This document shows positions 6,829 to 14,717 of a stretch of 34,464 bases of DNA, one piece after another. This DNA comes from Halobacteriales archaeon QS_8_69_26 (GTDB lineage: Archaea > Halobacteriota > Halobacteria > Halobacteriales > SW-7-71-33): NCBI GenBank assembly GCA_003023195.1, contig PXRX01000027.1, forward strand, positions 1 to 34,464, in the 5' to 3' direction. The notes under the pieces were generated by a model. That model saw only the letters and a list, made by a program, of their open reading frames with translations. It was not told where the DNA came from and made no database searches. A program made the position numbers and the translations under genes. The stretch's first letter is position 1. The number at the start of each line of letters is the position of its first letter.

Positions 6829-9800
6829 GTGAGTTCCGACCGCCTCCCCCGGGTCCCCGACGTCGAGGACCCGCAACACGAGACGCCCCTGACCGAGGAC
6901 TTCGCGACCGGGACGGCCAACGACCCGGATCCCCCGACGCGAGAGGAAATGGTCGAGTTGACCGTCGACGGGACCCGGGTCGCCCTCGGGGCCGACGCCT
7001 CGCTGCTGGACGCGGTCCGGGCCGTCGACGCCGAGGCGACGGTGCCGGCGCTGTGTCACGACGACCACAGCGACGAGATCGGTCCGCGAAGCGAGTGCCG
7101 GACCTGCGTCGTCGGGACCGACGAGGGCGTGGTGCCGGCCTGCAGCCACCCCGCCGAGGACGGGATGACCGTCCGCACCGACGCCGCCCCGGCAGCCGAG
7201 GCCCGCGAGGTGAACCTCGACCTGGTGCTGTCGAACCACAACCTCCGGTGCAACACCTGCGGGAAGAACGGCCGCTGCGAGCTACAGGACGCCTCCATCG
7301 CGATGGACGTCGACCATCCCCGCTACGGGGTGTTCGACGACCGGGACGAGTACGAACCGATCGACGACACCTCCTCGTTCATCCAGATAGACCGCAACAA
7401 GTGCATCCTCTGTAACCGCTGTGTCGAGGCCTGCAACGACGTCCAGGTCGAGGGCGTCCTCCGGATGGAGGGGTCGGGCGAGGACACCCGGATCGGCTTC
7501 CAGTCCGACGTCGACACCATGCACGACTCGACCTGCGTCTCCTGTGGCCACTGCGTGACCGTCTGCCCGACGGGATCGCTCGTCGAGAAGGGGCTGGTCG
7601 ATTCCTCGACGATGCCCGTCCCGGGGTTCTCGCAGACGAACTCCGTCGGCACGGTGGTCGAACGCGACCCGGTCGAGACGGCCGACGACACGGACGCCCC
7701 GAACCGGGGGATCGGTGGGGGGAGCGGGGCCGACGGCGGGGGGAGCAGGCGTTTGACCGAGGCCGACGTGGAGGAGCTATCCGGCGTCGGTCGGTTCATG
7801 GCCGCGGCCAGGCGGAAGGCCGACGAGGTGGGACGGGACGCCCTGCGATCGGCGGAACACGCCGCCGAGTCGGCCGTCGCGAGCACGGTCCCGGAGGGCC
7901 TGCTGTTCGACGGGGCGAAGCTGATGGGCGACTACCGGCTCTCGAAGGTCGAGAAGACCGAGACGACCTGTGGCTACTGTAGCGTCGGGTGCCGGTTCGA
8001 GGTCTACGGCAAGGACGGCGAGGTGCTGGGCGTGCGCCCGACGGACGCCGACCACGCCCCCGCCAACGACGGCTTCTCGACCTGCGTGAAGGGGAAGTTC
8101 GGCTACGACTTCGTCGACAGCGAGGGCCGCCTGGAGGTGCCCCTGGTCCGGGAGGGGAACAAGCTGAGAGAGGCCACCTGGGACGAGGCCCTCTCGCGGG
8201 TGGTCGACCGCCTCGCCGACATCGTCGCGGAGGACGGCCCCGACGCGACGGGCGTGTTCGCCTCCTCGAAGTGCACCAACGAGGAGAACTACCTGATGCA
8301 GAAGCTCGCCCGGCAGGCCCTGGGCACGAAGAACGTCGACAACTGCGCCCGGCTCTGTCACTCCTCGACCGTCGCGGCGCTGAAACAGACCGTCGGCTAC
8401 GGCGCGATGTCCAACAGCATCGATGACGTCGCCAACACCGACTGCTACCTCGTCTCCGGGTCGAACACCACCGAGTCCCACCCCGTCCTGGCGACCAGGA
8501 TCAAACAGAACGTCCGGGAGGGGGCCGAACTCATCGTCTTCGACCCCCGGAAGACCGGCATCGCCGAACACGCCGACCAGTACACCCGGACGAAGCCGGG
8601 CTACGACGTCGCCTGGATCAACGGGCTGATCCGCTATATCGTCGAGAACGACCTCCACGACGAGGAGTTTATCGAGGCCCACACCCGGAACTTCGAGGCG
8701 GTCAGGGAGAAGGTCCAGCCGTTCACCCCCGGGGAGGTCGAGCGCCTGGCGGGGATCCCGCCCGAGGAGCTGGCGCGGGCGGCCGAGGCCATCGCGACCG
8801 CCGACACCTGCGTGTTCGGGTGGGCGATGGGGCTGACCCAGCACAGCGACGGCACCCAGAACCTGCTGGCGATGGCCGACCTGGCGCTGGTGACCGGCCA
8901 CGTCGGGAAGCCGAACGCCGGCCTCTCGCCGTTCCGCGGGCACAACAACGTCCAGGGCGGTGGCGGCGACATGGGCACCCTCCCGAACGTCCTCCCGGGA
9001 TACCAGCCACTCGACGACGAGGCGGTGCTGGACAAGTTCGAGGACGCCTGGGGCGAGCGACCGCCCGACGAGGTCGGCCTGAAAGTCCCGGAGATGATAA
9101 AGGCGGCCGGCGAGGGCGAGCTCCGTGGCCTGTACGTGATGGGCGAGAACCCCGCGCTCTCGGAACCGGACGTGGGGGACGCCGAGGAGGCCCTGGCCGA
9201 CCTGGACTTCCTCGTCGTCCAGGACATCTTCCTCACCGAGACCGCCGAGCACGCCGACGTCGTGTTGCCCGCGGTGTCGTTCGCCGAGAAGGACGGGACC
9301 TTCACCAACACCGAGCGCCGGGTCCAGCTGGTCCGCGAGGCCGTGGACTCGCCGGGGAAAGCCCGCCAGGACTGGCGGATCCTCCAGTCGGTCGCCCGGC
9401 GGATGGGCTACGACTGGGACTACGACTCCCCCGCCGAGGTGGCCGAGGAGATCGCAGAGCTGACGCCGATCTACGGCGGGATCACCCACGACCGCCTGGA
9501 GTCCGAGGGCGGCCTCCAGTGGCCCTGCCCGGATCGCGACCACGACGGCACCCGCTTCCTCTACGAGGACGGGTTCAACTTCCCGGACGGCAAGGCGCGG
9601 TTCGTCCCCGCCGACCTGGGCAAGCCCGGCGAACTCCCCGACGAGGACTACCCCCTCACCATGACCACCGGCCGGGTGCTGTACCACTTCCACACCGGGA
9701 CCCTCACCCGCCGGGTCGAGGGCATCATGTCCCACGTCGGCGAGAGCTTCGTCGAGGTCCACCCCGCCACCGCCGCCGAGGTGGGCGTCGAGGACGGCGA

Positions 9801-10041
9801 GTACGTCCGGGTCGAGTCCCGCCGGGGGTCGATCGTCGTCCGGGCCGAGGTCACCGACCGGGTGTCCGAGGGCGACGTGTTCGTCCCGATGCACTTCGCG
9901 ACCGGCGCCGCGAATCGGCTCACCCAGGGGGAGTTCGACCCCACCAGCGGCATCCCCGAGTACAAGGTCACGAGCGTCCGGGTGACGCCGGTCGGTCCCG
10001 CCCCCGACACGACCACCTCGCTCGGCCCCGCCGACGACTGA
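6829..10041 (+). CDS. fdhA: Formate dehydrogenase alpha subunit (molybdopterin, NuoG-type N-terminus)
   Basis: This is a large cytoplasmic molybdopterin oxidoreductase of the FdhA family, which oxidises formate to CO2 or may run in reverse. In order: a [2Fe-2S] ferredoxin domain (about 42-118; Cys76, 90, 93, 105), a NuoG-type Cys box (Cys141, 144, 150), two [4Fe-4S] motifs (Cys192/195/198/202 and Cys236/239/242/246), a Gly-rich and helical linker (about 290-365), the Mo-domain [4Fe-4S] site (Cys381, 384, 388, 419), and the bis-MGD core and C-terminal cap. The catalytic position falls in NCARLCHSSTVAAL: Cys510 stands where E. coli FdhF has selenocysteine, followed by the conserved His. The HNNVQGGGDMG and TTGRVLYHFHTGT motifs are typical. 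At 1070 residues it matches FdhA forms fused to a NuoG N-terminus. GTG 6829 has a full AGGAGG; ATG at 6949 (residue 41) is an alternative. The electron acceptor is not evident. Confidence 0.93.
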   Translation: MSSDRLPRVPDVEDPQHETPLTEDFATGTANDPDPPTREEMVELTVDGTRVALGADASLLDAVRAVDAEATVPALCHDDHSDEIGPRSECRTCVVGTDEGVVPACSHPAEDGMTVRTDAAPAAEAREVNLDLVLSNHNLRCNTCGKNGRCELQDASIAMDVDHPRYGVFDDRDEYEPIDDTSSFIQIDRNKCILCNRCVEACNDVQVEGVLRMEGSGEDTRIGFQSDVDTMHDSTCVSCGHCVTVCPTGSLVEKGLVDSSTMPVPGFSQTNSVGTVVERDPVETADDTDAPNRGIGGGSGADGGGSRRLTEADVEELSGVGRFMAAARRKADEVGRDALRSAEHAAESAVASTVPEGLLFDGAKLMGDYRLSKVEKTETTCGYCSVGCRFEVYGKDGEVLGVRPTDADHAPANDGFSTCVKGKFGYDFVDSEGRLEVPLVREGNKLREATWDEALSRVVDRLADIVAEDGPDATGVFASSKCTNEENYLMQKLARQALGTKNVDNCARLCHSSTVAALKQTVGYGAMSNSIDDVANTDCYLVSGSNTTESHPVLATRIKQNVREGAELIVFDPRKTGIAEHADQYTRTKPGYDVAWINGLIRYIVENDLHDEEFIEAHTRNFEAVREKVQPFTPGEVERLAGIPPEELARAAEAIATADTCVFGWAMGLTQHSDGTQNLLAMADLALVTGHVGKPNAGLSPFRGHNNVQGGGGDMGTLPNVLPGYQPLDDEAVLDKFEDAWGERPPDEVGLKVPEMIKAAGEGELRGLYVMGENPALSEPDVGDAEEALADLDFLVVQDIFLTETAEHADVVLPAVSFAEKDGTFTNTERRVQLVREAVDSPGKARQDWRILQSVARRMGYDWDYDSPAEVAEEIAELTPIYGGITHDRLESEGGLQWPCPDRDHDGTRFLYEDGFNFPDGKARFVPADLGKPGELPDEDYPLTMTTGRVLYHFHTGTLTRRVEGIMSHVGESFVEVHPATAAEVGVEDGEYVRVESRRGSIVVRAEVTDRVSEGDVFVPMHFATGAANRLTQGEFDPTSGIPEYKVTSVRVTPVGPAPDTTTSLGPADD

Positions 10042-10333
10042 CCCGAGGCCGCTCCCCGGGTCCGGCGGAAACCGGACGCGGATCCGTCCCGGGGCGGCAG
10101 AGTGTGGCTCGGCCCCGGAGCCGTCGATCCCCGGTGGCGCTACGACGCCATCGGGGAACGGTCGCCCCCGGTAGCCTCCCATGCGTGGACCGATGAGTGG
10201 AGAACCGTAGGGTCACGACGTATCGCCGGCTGAGAGTTCTACCACGGCGTGCAAGAGATGGAGCTTGCGTGTCCCACGGTACGAATCCACGATCGGACGG
10301 AACGGATTTGGCGAGTATTCTTCAAGAAGAGGT

Positions 10334-10414
10334 ATGGAACCGATTCAGATCGACGACGTAGTCGAGCAACTCGAACGGGAAGACGAACTGTTCGACGAAT
10401 TTCTGCGAGGTGAC
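10334..10414 (+). pseudogene. 5' fragment of a cupin gene split by the IS605 insertion
   Basis: The first 27 codons (MEPIQIDDVV...DEFLRGD) are the N-terminus of a small cupin. The frame then runs into the IS left end and stops at 10516 after 33 foreign codons, giving a 60-residue chimera. Joining base 10414 to base 12378 restores a continuous 110-codon frame, with a junction reading EFLRGD-S-MSLEVYRLEAG, which matches the DEFLRxPxMSLxxYxLxAG pattern I recall for this cupin group. A TATA-like cggatttggc lies about 28 bp before the ATG. The gene is disrupted by insertion and not otherwise decayed. Confidence 0.75.
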
Positions 10415-10430
10415 AGAGATACGAGCGCAT

Positions 10431-10500
10431 ACCCCCGCCTTCCCGTGAGTGACGAGTGTTCCGACGCTCTGTCGGAACCGAGGAGCGAACAGGCGGGGGT
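10431..10500 (+). repeat. Left-end hairpin of the IS605 element
   Basis: A perfect 10-bp outer inverted repeat (acccccgcct / aggcgggggt) flanks an inner perfect 8-bp stem with a 5-nt loop (gttccgac / gtcggaac). In IS605 elements such subterminal hairpins are what TnpA binds as single-stranded DNA. Confidence 0.8.
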
Positions 10501-10605
10501 CGAGCGGACACCATAGTGTGACAAACCGCCGTTCTATTGCACTGCCGGATTTCCCACCGTTTCCGAAACTTATTTGCCAAGATAGGACAATAGTGTGTAC
10601 CACGG

Positions 10606-11046
10606 ATGAAGACCACACGGCACGCAACCTACAACCTCAACTACCACATAGTGTGGCTCCCGAAGTCTGGCGGAATCGAAGATTCCGCTGACCTCGCGGA
10701 CCAGGGGTCCGCTCAGTACCGCAACGGGGTACTGACGGGAGAGGTTGCCGACCGTGTGGAATCCATCCTCTACGAAATTGCCGACGAAAAGGGGTTGGAC
10801 GTTCAAAATCTGACCGTCCAGCCCGACCACGTTCACCTGTTCGTCAGTAGCCCACCCAAACACAGTCCAGCACTGCTCACCAACTGGTTCAAGGGCATTT
10901 CCTCGCGGAAGTACAACCACCGTCACGCCGACCACGACGGCGAGAAAATCCGGTGGGTACGCGGCTACTACGCTGGCACAGCCGGGCACGTCTCCAGCGA
11001 AACCGTCGAGAACTACATCGACCGGCACACGGAGGCCGAAGCGTGA
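10606..11046 (+). CDS. tnpA: IS200/IS605 transposase TnpA (Y1 HUH) with an in-frame insertion
   Basis: This 146-residue single-strand transposase cuts and joins IS ends through a phosphotyrosine. The HUH motif is PDHVHLF (His75, His77), and the probable nucleophile is Tyr137 in VENYIDRH. FKGISSRKYNHR (95-106) is typical. After the usual start MKTTRHATYNLNYHIVWLPK the family normally continues directly with YRxxVLTGEVADRV. Here about 17 extra residues (SGGIEDSADLADQGSAQ, 21-37) intervene, encoded by DNA with consecutive perfect hairpins (10670-10734). The catalytic parts are untouched. The stop overlaps the tnpB GTG by 4 bp (GTGA), so the two are translationally coupled. A TATA-like cttatttg is centred about 33 bp before the ATG. 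The insertion site lies near the end of the first beta strand; its effect is not known. Confidence 0.9.
   Translation: MKTTRHATYNLNYHIVWLPKSGGIEDSADLADQGSAQYRNGVLTGEVADRVESILYEIADEKGLDVQNLTVQPDHVHLFVSSPPKHSPALLTNWFKGISSRKYNHRHADHDGEKIRWVRGYYAGTAGHVSSETVENYIDRHTEAEA
10670..10734 (+). repeat. Three consecutive perfect hairpins inside tnpA
   Basis: Stem 1: 10670-10677 with 10681-10688 (8 bp, loop gaa). Stem 2: 10696-10702 with 10706-10712 (7 bp, loop agg). Stem 3: 10714-10720 with 10728-10734 (7 bp, loop gcaacgg). They span the extra residues of TnpA and its junction with the conserved YRxxVL segment. Confidence 0.85.
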
Positions 11047-12302
11047 CCGAACTCACGAAGACACTCGAACTGAAGCTTGTGGACCCGAACGTCCACAAGC
11101 GTCAGAAACTTCGTGAGACACGCAACGCTTACCAGCAGGCGCTTCAGGCCGCCTTCGCCGCTGGCTGTGATACACAGTCAGCGGCCAACGACGTGGTTGT
11201 CGAGTACGACCTGAGCGGCTACGCGAAAAACGCCCTCAAAAAGTATGTTCCACAACTCTGTGGGACCAGCTACGACGCCAACGAGCTTCACGACGACCAT
11301 CCGGTGCGGTTCACCAACGAGGGACTCCAACTCGACCACCAGCCACAGAACGCTGTCGAGTGGTACGTCAAAATCCCGCACCACGAGGACTACCATCTCT
11401 GGATTCCGGCTCGTGCCAATCCCGACCAGCGGGAGTGGCTCGAAGCGGTGTCCGCAGACGACGCCGAGATGGGTGAAAGTCGGCTGTTCGAGCGGGACGG
11501 GACGTGGTATCTTCACGTCAGCGCCACTCGCAACGTGGAGGATAAATGTGAGGCGTCCACCGACGAGCGGACGCCGATAGGCGTGGACATCGGAGAAGCG
11601 AGTCTCGTCACGGTGTGTCACCGCGCCGAGAGTGGTTCTCCGGTTCGCCCCCGACTGTGGGCCGACGACGGTAAAGCCGTTCGTCGGCTCCGCAAAATCT
11701 TCTTCACCGCTAAGAGACGGCTTCAGAAGCGCGGCAGTGAGCGAATCGCAGAGTACTACGGTGACGCACTGTGGGACCGAATTGACGATGTGTTCCACCG
11801 CGTGACCAGCGAGGTCGTGGAGTACGCCGAGTCTGTCGAGAACCCAGTGCTGGTGCTGGAAGACTTGACGTACATCCGTGAGAATATGGACTACGGCGAG
11901 TACATGAACCGGCGGTTGCACGGGTGGGGATTTGCGAAGCTCCACGCACAGATTCGCTACAAAGCCGCCGAAAGGGGGATTCCCGTCGAGACGGTGAATC
12001 CCCGGAACACGTCGAAGGCGTGCCACGCTTGCGGTGAACATGGCTACCGGCCACGACAGGCGACGTTCAAATGCTCGAACGACGGCTGTTGGGTCGGTGA
12101 GTATCAAGCCGACGTGAACGGGGCGATAAACATTGCAGACCGCTACCGTAGTGGAGAGAGTCACCGCCGAAGCGACCGGACTTCCCGGCAGAAGGCCGGT
12201 GACGATGACTCGGCTACGGATGGGGCCTCTTTGACCGGGCCACAAGACAGCCAAGCCGATGCTGAAAACCAGCAGACGACGCCTGGAACGTATGCGTCTT
12301 GA
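11043..12302 (+). CDS. tnpB: RNA-guided nuclease TnpB of the IS605 element
   Basis: TnpB proteins are omega-RNA-guided DNA endonucleases, ancestors of Cas12, that promote retention of their IS. The RuvC catalytic acids are all present: Asp182 (GVDIGEASLVTV), Glu273 (VLVLEDLTYI) and Asp357 (YQADVNGAINIADRY). The zinc-finger cysteines are C327, C330, C344 and C349. At 419 residues it is full length. The start is GTG 11043, overlapping the tnpA stop as GTGA; an earlier in-frame start at 10953 would lie inside tnpA and is less likely. The C-terminal tail (after about 370) is polar and low in structure, because its codons also form the start of the predicted omega RNA. The right-end hairpins begin 8 bp after the stop. 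Nothing suggests decay, so an active guide nuclease is likely. Confidence 0.93.
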   Translation: MTELTKTLELKLVDPNVHKRQKLRETRNAYQQALQAAFAAGCDTQSAANDVVVEYDLSGYAKNALKKYVPQLCGTSYDANELHDDHPVRFTNEGLQLDHQPQNAVEWYVKIPHHEDYHLWIPARANPDQREWLEAVSADDAEMGESRLFERDGTWYLHVSATRNVEDKCEASTDERTPIGVDIGEASLVTVCHRAESGSPVRPRLWADDGKAVRRLRKIFFTAKRRLQKRGSERIAEYYGDALWDRIDDVFHRVTSEVVEYAESVENPVLVLEDLTYIRENMDYGEYMNRRLHGWGFAKLHAQIRYKAAERGIPVETVNPRNTSKACHACGEHGYRPRQATFKCSNDGCWVGEYQADVNGAINIADRYRSGESHRRSDRTSRQKAGDDDSATDGASLTGPQDSQADAENQQTTPGTYAS

Positions 12303-12377
12303 AACTAACAGGCCGCTTCGCTCGGCCTGAAATCCCGTGGCGGGATTCCTCCGCGTTCACGCGGAGGAGGAGGTCAA
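12240..12377 (+). ncRNA. Predicted omega RNA (tnpB 3' end plus right end)
   Basis: By analogy with ISDra2 and other IS605 elements, the TnpB guide RNA spans the 3' end of tnpB and the IS right end, and its guide is the first ~16 nt of flanking DNA. Here three perfect hairpins (12310-12328, 12331-12347, 12348-12367) sit where the scaffold should be, and the guide would be 12378-12393 (tcgatgagtctcgaag), part of the cupin gene. The 5' limit is a guess. Confidence 0.55.
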
Positions 12378-12629
12378 TCGATGAGTCTCGAAGTCTATCG
12401 GTTGGAAGCCGGTGCAACCGACCCACAGGACCCCCATACCGAAGACGAAGTCTACTACGTCGTGACCGGGTCCGCAAAGATACGTATTGGGGACGACGTG
12501 CATCCTGTCGAGCCCGGTGATATCGTCTTCGTCGAGCGCGAGGTCGAGCACTACTTTTTCGACGTCGAATCGGAACTCGTCACGCTGATTTTCTTTGCCC
12601 CACCGTACGGATCGCTTGCAGAAGACTGA
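12378..12629 (+). pseudogene. 3' fragment of the split cupin gene (may still be translated from 12381)
   Basis: This part encodes the conserved beta barrel of a single-domain cupin: PHTEDEVYYVVTGSAKIRIGDD contains motif 1 (His, then Glu-Asp-Glu), and PVEPGDIVFVEREVEHYFFDV contains motif 2 with the metal-type His. Together with the 27 codons at 10334 and one junction codon it restores a 110-residue protein of normal size. An ATG at 12381 could yield an 82-residue barrel without its N-terminal strand, expressed only if the IS supplies a promoter. The TnpB stop is 75 bp upstream. Cupins of this type bind a metal or a small sugar; the substrate is unknown. Confidence 0.75.
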
Positions 12630-12756
12630 CTGTCACCGTTCTCTCTTCATTTGCTGCGTTCGCGCGTTGTATCCACTGCGCCGGTTCTGTCGGGGAGTGG
12701 GTCGTTTCCTCCACCGACGTGGCTAGTGAACTCACCAGGCCGCGGTGGAGACGGTA

Positions 12757-14478
12757 CTAGAACAGCCCGGAGATGGTGCCGTCCTCGTCGATGTCCATGT
12801 CGGCGGCGGCCGGGCGTTCGGGCAGTCCGGGCAGGGTCAACACGTCGCCCGTGAGGACGACGAGGAAGCCGGCGCCGGCGGAGGGGTAGACCTCCGTGAT
12901 CTCGAGTTCCCACCCCGTGGGAGCGCCCTTGAGGGCGGCGTTGTCCGACAGCGAGTGGAAGGTCTTGGACATGACGACCGGCATGTCGTCCATGCCGTAG
13001 TCCGTCAGCCGGTCGATGTCGTCGCTGGCCTCGCCGGTGTAGATGACGCGCTCGGCACCGTAGACCTCGGTCGCGATGGCCTCGATCTTGTCCCGGATCG
13101 GGTCGTCGAGGTCGTAGAGGTACTCCAGTTCGCTCTCCTCTTTCTCGACGGCGTCGATGACCTCCTCGGCGAGGTCGACCCCGCCCTCGCTGCCCTCGAG
13201 GAAGACGTTGGACTCGGCGGCCCGGACGTCCAGGTCCTCCTCGCAATGTTCGAGGACGGCGTCGACCTCGGCGTCGGTGTCGTCGGGGAACCGGTTGAGC
13301 GCGACGACCGGCGTGACCCCGAACTTCCGGAGGTTCTCGACGTGCTTGTCGAGGTTCTCGAAGCCCCGCCTGACGGCCTCGGCGTCCGGTTCGTCGAGTT
13401 CGTCGTAGTCGACCGGCCACTGGTCGTGGCCGTGGTACTTCAGCGCCCGGACCGACGCCACCAGCACGACGGCGTCGGGTTCGAAGTCGCCGAACCGACA
13501 GACGACGTTGAGGAACTTCTCGGCCCCCAGGTCGGACCCGAACCCGGCCTCCGTGACGACGTAGTCGCCCATGGCGAAGGCGGCCTGGTCGGCGATCAGC
13601 GAGTTGGTCCCGTGGGCGATGTTCGCGAACGGCCCGCCGTGGACGAACGCCGGCGTCCCCTCGATGGTCTGGACGAGGTTGGGCTTGAGGGCGTCACGCA
13701 GGAGGATCGTGACGGCGCCCGTCGCGCCGATGTCGTCGACGGTGATCAGTTCTGCATCGCGGCTGTACCCGACGATGATCCGTCCGACCCGCTCCTTGAG
13801 GTCCTTGAGGCTGTCCGCCAGACACAGCACCGCCATCAGTTCGGAGGCGGCCGTCAGGATGAACCCGTCCTCGCGCGGGACGCCCGTGACGTCGCCGCCC
13901 AGTCCGATGACCGTCTCGCGGAGGACGCGGTCGTTCATGTCGATGGCGCGGGGCCAGTTGATCCAGTTGACCGCGATGTCCAGGTCGTTGTGCTGGTGGA
14001 TGTGGTTGTCCAGCATCGTCGAGATGAGGTTGTGCGCTGCGGTCAGCGCGTGGAGGTCGCCCGTGAAGTGGAGGTTGATGTCCTCCATCGGGAGTACCTG
14101 CGAGTACCCCCCACCGGCCGCCCCGCCCTTGACGCCGAAGACCGGTCCCAGCGACGGTTCCCGGATCGCCGTCACCGCGTCCTTCCCGAGGTGGTTGAAG
14201 GTCTGTCCCAGGCCGACCGTCGTCACCGTCTTGCCCTCGCCCTTCGGGGTCGGCGTCATCCCGGTCACCAGTACGAGGTTGCCGTCGTCGCCGGACTCCT
14301 CCGAGAGGCGGTCGATCGCGTCGAGTGACAGTTTGGCCTTGTGTGCCCCGTAGTAGTCGAGGTCCTCGCCGGCCACCCCGAACGGTTCGACGACGTCACC
14401 TATCGGGGACATATCAACCTGTTGGGCGATATCGTAGTCCGTCGGTACCGTTTCCCGGTCTCCGTCTTCAGTGGTCAT
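12757..14478 (-). CDS. fhs: Formate-tetrahydrofolate ligase
   Basis: Fhs makes 10-formyl-tetrahydrofolate from formate, ATP and tetrahydrofolate. The 573 residues cover the full family (about 555). The P-loop is TPTPKGEGKT (75-84), and the family signatures GLGQTFNHLGK and EPSLGPVFGVKGGAAGGGYSQV follow at once. DLHALTAAHNL, PFANIAHG and YVVTEAGFGSDLGAEKF are also recognised; the C-terminus is regular. The start is ATG 14478, preceded on its strand by the TATA-like gaatatttgc about 28 bp upstream. It is divergent from folCP across a 239-bp AT-rich spacer, so the two may be co-controlled. With fdhA, glyA and folCP close by, it links formate to the folate C1 pool. Direction (formate assimilation or formate release) cannot be read from sequence. 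Confidence 0.97.
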   Translation of the reverse strand: MTTEDGDRETVPTDYDIAQQVDMSPIGDVVEPFGVAGEDLDYYGAHKAKLSLDAIDRLSEESGDDGNLVLVTGMTPTPKGEGKTVTTVGLGQTFNHLGKDAVTAIREPSLGPVFGVKGGAAGGGYSQVLPMEDINLHFTGDLHALTAAHNLISTMLDNHIHQHNDLDIAVNWINWPRAIDMNDRVLRETVIGLGGDVTGVPREDGFILTAASELMAVLCLADSLKDLKERVGRIIVGYSRDAELITVDDIGATGAVTILLRDALKPNLVQTIEGTPAFVHGGPFANIAHGTNSLIADQAAFAMGDYVVTEAGFGSDLGAEKFLNVVCRFGDFEPDAVVLVASVRALKYHGHDQWPVDYDELDEPDAEAVRRGFENLDKHVENLRKFGVTPVVALNRFPDDTDAEVDAVLEHCEEDLDVRAAESNVFLEGSEGGVDLAEEVIDAVEKEESELEYLYDLDDPIRDKIEAIATEVYGAERVIYTGEASDDIDRLTDYGMDDMPVVMSKTFHSLSDNAALKGAPTGWELEITEVYPSAGAGFLVVLTGDVLTLPGLPERPAAADMDIDEDGTISGLF

Positions 14479-14717
14479 GGCAGGTACCCCGTTCCCGGCG
14501 GCAAATATTCAAGGTTCGCGTTTATGACGGATTATTTATCAATAACTATAAGATAAATTACTATACTTGTTTGCCCCCGGATTTATATGGGAATTTATGG
14601 TTCTTGTTTCGAGCGGCGACCTCCGCGCCCGGTACCGCGCCGGTGGCGCCCGAGTCGCCCGACGGGTGGCCGACCCCTCCCCGAAGGTTAAAGCGGCCGG
14701 TCCGGCTGGCACACTGT
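14479..14717. promoter_or_regulatory. Divergent promoter region fhs / folCP
   Basis: This 239-bp spacer is strikingly AT-rich between about 14500 and 14600 for this genome, with gcaaatattc (14501-14510) as the probable fhs TATA box and ggttaaag (about 14686-14693) as the folCP TATA box, each about 28 bp from its start. Further AT-rich blocks (ttatttatcaataactata and gatttatat near 14530-14590) could bind regulators or give extra promoters. Confidence 0.55.

Larger units (their letters stand above)
10415..12377 (+). mobile_element. IS200/IS605-family element with tnpA and tnpB (about 1.96 kb)
   Basis: The element carries an HUH transposase and a TnpB nuclease and has structured ends. The left end has a long hairpin: a perfect 10-bp stem (10431-10440 with 10491-10500) enclosing an 8-bp stem (10458-10465 with 10471-10478). 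The right end has three perfect hairpins (12310-12328, 12331-12347, 12348-12367), followed by aggaggtcaa. The borders are inferred from restoration of the interrupted cupin frame; there is no target-site duplication, as known for the single-strand, seamless IS605 mechanism. The left flank ends in GTGAC, the probable target. The GC content is lower than in neighbouring genes. Both genes look intact apart from an in-frame insertion in tnpA, so the element may be active. Confidence 0.85.

Noticed and set aside
8344..8361. Selenocysteine codon in fdhA
   Set aside because: The catalytic position is TGT (Cys510), and no in-frame TGA occurs in the gene.
7777..10182. An 801-codon open frame on the minus strand opposite fdhA
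   Set aside because: It mirrors the GC-rich codon pattern of fdhA, has no recognisable domain, and fdhA has all expected motifs in its own frame.
10334..10516. A 60-residue small protein
   Set aside because: Only the first 27 codons are native; the rest is the left end of the IS605 element read through by chance.
14325..14717. A 131-codon N-terminal extension of FolCP
   Set aside because: It overlaps the fhs start and the AT-rich promoter spacer; the FolC homology begins at 14718, with a TATA box 28 bp before.
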